Below are positions 60,437 through 64,000 of a stretch of DNA of 64,000 bases, piece by piece (positions within the stretch are counted from its first letter, which is position 1; each line of letters starts with the position of its first letter). The stretch covers positions 2,108,001 through 2,172,000 of the forward strand of contig NZ_OY808997.1 in NCBI RefSeq assembly GCF_963681195.1. The letters run 5' to 3'. The notes beneath the pieces are model-generated. The model made no database searches. It saw nothing but the letters and a program-made list of their open reading frames with translations, and was not told the DNA's origin. The DNA is from Vibrio sp. 16. GTDB taxonomy: Bacteria; Pseudomonadota; Gammaproteobacteria; Enterobacterales; Vibrionaceae. A program made the position numbers and the translations under genes.

Positions 60437-61627
60437 TTAATATCTCCCTTGACGTGAACCAGTTGAACGAGATTGCGAGTCTGAAGTGGTTTCAGTTGAC
60501 TGAGTTTCTAGCTCAATCTGGTCATAAGCTGAAGACGACTTCGTGCTACGTTTGGTTGGAGTGTTACCTTCACCCGCTAACTTGTCGATTGGTAAGTAAA
60601 GCAGATTGCCGCTAGATTCAGAATCAATCAGAACCTTAGAGGTGTTGCTGTAAACTTCTTCCATCGTGTCTAGGTATAGACGGTTACGAGTAACTTCAGG
60701 TGCAGCTTGGTATTCAGGAAGTAGCTTCTCAAACTGTGCTACTTGACCAAGCGCTTCGTTTACAACGCGCTCAGAGTAACCCAATGCTTCTTTCTTCAAA
60801 CGCTCAGCTCGACCTGTCGCTTTTGGAAGAATATCGTTTCGGTATGCTTCTGCTTCACGCTCAAAACGCTCTTCATCCTCACGAGCCGCAATTGCATCAT
60901 CGAAAGCGTCTTTAACTTGCTCAGGCGGACGCGCTGATTGGAAGTTGACATCGACAATGACTACACCCATATCGTAGCTGTCTACGATCTCATTTAGAGT
61001 TTCCTGAGTGCTTTGACGAATTTGCTGACGACCCATTGTCAGGATGCTATCCATCAGCGAGTCACCGATTACAGCACGGAGCGCAGAGTCGGTAGCTTGA
61101 CGTAAGCTGTCATCTGCGTTTGTTACGCGGAATAGATACTTGTATGGATCCGCAACACGGTACTGAACATCCATCGCAACCGTCACTACGTTTTCATCTT
61201 TAGTCAGCATTAGACCTGATGAACGCAGTGAGCGAATCGCCTGAACGTTAACCGGTGTCACTTCATCAATGAAGCGAGGACGCCAGTTTAGACCTGGATC
61301 GACCACACGGTCGTATTTACCGAGGCGCAACACTACGCCACGTTCAGCTTCACCGATAGTGTAAAAACCAGCAAAGACCCAAATTGCTATTGCGATTGCT
61401 GCAATAACGCCTAAACCTAGAGCGCTACCACCACCGCCAATAGAAGGGCCGTTGCCGCCTTTTCCACCAAACTTTCCACCCAGTTTCTGACTCAGTTTAT
61501 TAAATACTTCGTCCAAGTCTGGCGGTCCTTGATCACGGCCACCTTTGTTACCACGATTGTTATTACCCCATGGGTCATTATCGCGGCCGTTGTTGCCGTT
61601 GTTATTACCAGGCTCATTCCACGCCAT
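60437..61627 (-). CDS. hflK: HflK, FtsH-associated SPFH protein
   Basis: Partner of HflC; 396 residues. The cytoplasmic N-terminus is rich in Gly, Asn and Asp (GNNNGNNGRDNDPWGNN), followed by one membrane span near 74-93 (LGLGVIAAIAIAIWVFAGFY) and the SPFH domain (GEAERGVVLRLGKYDRVVDP). The C-terminus is a long coiled coil and a Ser/Thr-rich tail. It follows hflX on the same strand, 45 bases downstream. Confidence 0.97.
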   Translation of the reverse strand: MAWNEPGNNNGNNGRDNDPWGNNNRGNKGGRDQGPPDLDEVFNKLSQKLGGKFGGKGGNGPSIGGGGSALGLGVIAAIAIAIWVFAGFYTIGEAERGVVLRLGKYDRVVDPGLNWRPRFIDEVTPVNVQAIRSLRSSGLMLTKDENVVTVAMDVQYRVADPYKYLFRVTNADDSLRQATDSALRAVIGDSLMDSILTMGRQQIRQSTQETLNEIVDSYDMGVVIVDVNFQSARPPEQVKDAFDDAIAAREDEERFEREAEAYRNDILPKATGRAERLKKEALGYSERVVNEALGQVAQFEKLLPEYQAAPEVTRNRLYLDTMEEVYSNTSKVLIDSESSGNLLYLPIDKLAGEGNTPTKRSTKSSSAYDQIELETQSTETTSDSQSRSTGSRQGRY

Positions 61628-61672
61628 TAGAAAGCTCCATCATTTGATATGACGTTATACTGTAGCAGTCAT

Positions 61673-62962
61673 TTAAGTAACTATAAAGTCACGTAAAACT
61701 GCCTCTTCTCTTTTTTCAAGTCTAGACCAATCTACTTGCTGCATTCGAACATCAATCAACAAGTTACCGTCTTGGTCATATTCTTCATGTTGAATACACT
61801 TCATCTGGAAGAATGTACTACGAAGTCTGCCTTGATGTTGTGGCGGAATTCGCATTTGGTACTGAACCATTTGACTGGCTAACCGCTCGGTTAATGCCTC
61901 AAATAAGAGTTCAATGCCTTTACCTTCCATTGCTGAAACCCAAACCGTTTGCACAACGCCTTCGTCGTCACGCTCAATTCTTGGGTTTTGACCATCGAGG
62001 TTATCGATCTTGTTCATGACAATCAAAGCGGGGATTTCATTCGCTTCAATTTCTTCAAGAACATCATGAACAGCCTGAATATTCTCACGAAAACGCTCAT
62101 CACTGGCATCGACAACATGTAACAAAATGTCAGCTTCTTGCGTTTCTTGTAGCGTTGCTTTGAACGCCGCTACCAGATCGTGTGGTAGGTGACGAATAAA
62201 CCCTACCGTGTCCGCCAAAATAGCAGGACCAACGTCTGATAACTCGATCTTACGTAAAGTTGGGTCCAAAGTAGCAAACAATTGATCCGCAGCGTAAACA
62301 CCCGCTTCGGTAATTCGGTTGAACAGTGTTGATTTCCCTGCGTTGGTATAACCAACTAGGGAGACGGTTGGGATTTCCGCTCGACTTCTAGCACGGCGAC
62401 CTTGTTCACGCTGCTTAGCGACTTTTTCTAAACGGCGTAATATCGTTTTGATACGTACACGCAATAAACGTCGGTCAGTTTCTAGCTGAGTTTCACCTGG
62501 GCCACGTAAACCGATACCACCTTTTTGTCTCTCTAGGTGAGTCCAACCACGAATCAGTCGAGTAGAGATATGGCGAAGCTGGGCCAATTCGACCTGTAGC
62601 TTACCTTCGTGAGTTCGGGCACGCTGAGCAAAAATATCCAGAATAAGACCCGTTCGGTCCAACACTCGACATTTACACAACGCTTCTAGGTTACGTTCTT
62701 GGGCAGGAGAGAGGGCGTGATTAAAAATCACAATATCAGCGCCAGCTAACTGCACAGCTTGTGCAATTTCCTGAGCTTTACCCTCTCCGACATAGTATTT
62801 AGGGTGTGGTGACTGGCGGCTTCCGGTTACGACTTGTAACGAAGAAACTCCAGCTGAAGAGACCAGCATTTCAAACTCGCTGAGATCTTCCCACTCCCCT
62901 TCTTGCGTAAAGTTGATATGAACAAGTACGGCTCGCTCACCGGCTTCATAACGGTCAAACAA
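61673..62962 (-). CDS. hflX: Ribosome-splitting GTPase HflX
   Basis: GTPase that separates stalled 70S ribosomes; 429 residues. The N-terminal HflX domain (NFTQEGEWEDLSEFEML) and coiled linker are followed by the G domain: G1 GYTNAGKSTLFNRI near 203, G3 DTVGFIRHLP near 248, and G4 NKID near 318. GGIGLRGPGETQLETDRR near 165 is diagnostic. A TTG-like upstream start is not needed. It lies between hfq and hflK, as in E. coli. Confidence 0.97.
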   Translation of the reverse strand: MFDRYEAGERAVLVHINFTQEGEWEDLSEFEMLVSSAGVSSLQVVTGSRQSPHPKYYVGEGKAQEIAQAVQLAGADIVIFNHALSPAQERNLEALCKCRVLDRTGLILDIFAQRARTHEGKLQVELAQLRHISTRLIRGWTHLERQKGGIGLRGPGETQLETDRRLLRVRIKTILRRLEKVAKQREQGRRARSRAEIPTVSLVGYTNAGKSTLFNRITEAGVYAADQLFATLDPTLRKIELSDVGPAILADTVGFIRHLPHDLVAAFKATLQETQEADILLHVVDASDERFRENIQAVHDVLEEIEANEIPALIVMNKIDNLDGQNPRIERDDEGVVQTVWVSAMEGKGIELLFEALTERLASQMVQYQMRIPPQHQGRLRSTFFQMKCIQHEEYDQDGNLLIDVRMQQVDWSRLEKREEAVLRDFIVT

Positions 62963-63006
62963 GCAATCAACTCCTTAAAATAATGCTCGAATTAGCAGTC
63001 AGGATA

Positions 63007-63309
<303 letters not shown>

Positions 63310-63364
63310 TTAGCTAGTGGTGCGCTGCATAAAGGATGCGGCTTTTGAATCTGAGCTAAACGTA

Positions 63365-63438
63365 TAAAAAAACGCCCTGTCATTACCTGTTATGACGACT
63401 TTGAGTCGAAATTTCAAGTAACAGATCCTTTACAGGGT
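63365..63438 (-). terminator. Compound terminator between miaA and hfq
   Basis: On the minus strand the outer strands CCCTGT / ACAGGG, a middle pair CTGTTA / TAACAG and an inner hairpin CGACT-CAA-AGTCG form an interrupted stem of about 65 bases, followed by CGTTTTTT. It lies just after the miaA stop and is likely to reduce read-through into hfq. The unusual length could also allow a stable 3' end. Confidence 0.7.
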
Positions 63439-63461
63439 ACATTCACGCAAAAGCGATCACA

Positions 63462-64000
63462 TTATACACAGCTAAAACCGTCAGATGCTATTGCATTTGA
63501 AACAGTTTCCAATGCTTCGTCAATGTTCTCACTATCTAACCAAGTTAAATTATCCCAGCTGCGTAACCAGGTAATTTGTCGCTTGGCCAACTGGCGGGTT
63601 GCACAAACGCCCTTAAAAATAGCGTCATCAAGCGTACAATTCCCATCCAAATAGTCCCACATCTGCCTGTAGCCGACACATCGAATAGACGGTAGATCAG
63701 GGTGAAGATCGTCACGAGCATATAATGCTCGCATCTCATTCTCGAACCCCGCTTCCATCATTTTCTCAAATCGAAGCTCAATTCGGCGATGGAGCTCAGC
63801 CCTTTCCTTGGGAGCTATAGCAAACTGCTTAACCCTAAATGGCAACGAATCGCCTTTTGTTTTAGTCAGTTCAGTAAGAGTTTTACCTGAAATTCGATAA
63901 ACTTCCAATGCCCGTGACAATCTTTGTGGATCGTTTGGGTGGATTCGCTCAGCTGATACAGGATCAACCTCTTTCAGTTGATCGTGCAGCACGTCCCAGC
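63462..64000 (-). CDS. miaA: tRNA dimethylallyltransferase MiaA (5' part beyond window)
   Basis: Prenylates A37 of tRNAs that read codons starting with U; the C-terminal 179 codons are present and the gene continues past the window edge. Landmarks are [52 protein letters not shown] and [17 protein letters not shown]. The GTG at 63992 is internal, not the true start. It precedes hfq as in most gammaproteobacteria. Confidence 0.95.
   Translation of the reverse strand, partial: WDVLHDQLKEVDPVSAERIHPNDPQRLSRALEVYRISGKTLTELTKTKGDSLPFRVKQFAIAPKERAELHRRIELRFEKMMEAGFENEMRALYARDDLHPDLPSIRCVGYRQMWDYLDGNCTLDDAIFKGVCATRQLAKRQITWLRSWDNLTWLDSENIDEALETVSNAIASDGFSCV

Overview
This window is a stretch of a gammaproteobacterial chromosome, and the gene content and order point firmly to Vibrio, probably near the origin-proximal part of the large chromosome. 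The MSHA pilus genes sit next to csrD, ssb, a QstR-type regulator, galU, uvrA and a PglL-type oligosaccharyltransferase. A zrg-type zinc locus, the str operon and the miaA-hfq-hflX-hflK-hflC cluster follow in an arrangement I recognise from vibrios. The species cannot be named from the sequence alone. No insertion sequences, prophage, CRISPR array, rRNA or tRNA genes were seen; the region reads as core genome.

Layout. 1-8954 (minus strand): the assembly half of the MSHA type IV pilus locus (mshI-J-K-L-M-N-E, with mshE cut by the window edge) and csrD/mshH. 9067-19417: ssb, qstR, galU, uvrA under a LexA box, pglL, a class V aminotransferase, and lysC behind a lysine riboswitch. 19440-29471: pmbA, darP, thiBPQ under a TPP riboswitch, ubiX, mpl, fbp, ppa and a ytfP-like gene. 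29503-36700: tamB, tamA, msrA, ytfK and ytfJ. 36726-40413: a Zur-box-controlled cluster of a DUF2607 protein, a histidine-rich periplasmic protein (ZrgA), a LolD/MacB-type ATPase, an FtsX-type permease and a DUF3299 protein. 40451-47673: a candidate 34-residue membrane protein, a TIGR03899 gene, pgi, yjbQ, alr, dnaB and a DUF481 outer membrane protein. 47694-55070: rplI-rpsR-priB-rpsF, bfd-bfr, and the str operon (rpsL-rpsG-fusA-tuf). 55139-64000: tusDCB, a YheO-type regulator, fkpA, a WD40 lipoprotein, slyX, a DUF2065 protein, hflK-hflC, hflX, hfq and the 3' part of miaA.

Main points of interest. (1) Ribosomal protein S12 has Arg at residue 88, where the usual residue is Lys; this is a classic streptomycin-resistance position. 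(2) Three genes (mshM, mshN, tamA) are each broken by a single-base indel inside a homopolymer run, and in each case the protein resumes cleanly in the neighbouring frame. This pattern suggests read errors more than gene decay, although the mshN site could also allow -1 slippage. (3) The zinc locus is driven from a near-perfect Zur palindrome that also appears to form the intrinsic terminator of ytfJ, and it encodes a transporter built from LolCDE/MacB-type parts rather than a ZnuABC-type importer. (4) A small membrane protein gene with a good ribosome binding site lies antisense in the gap after the zinc cluster.

All function calls come from reading the translated sequences and recalling family features; no database search was run.
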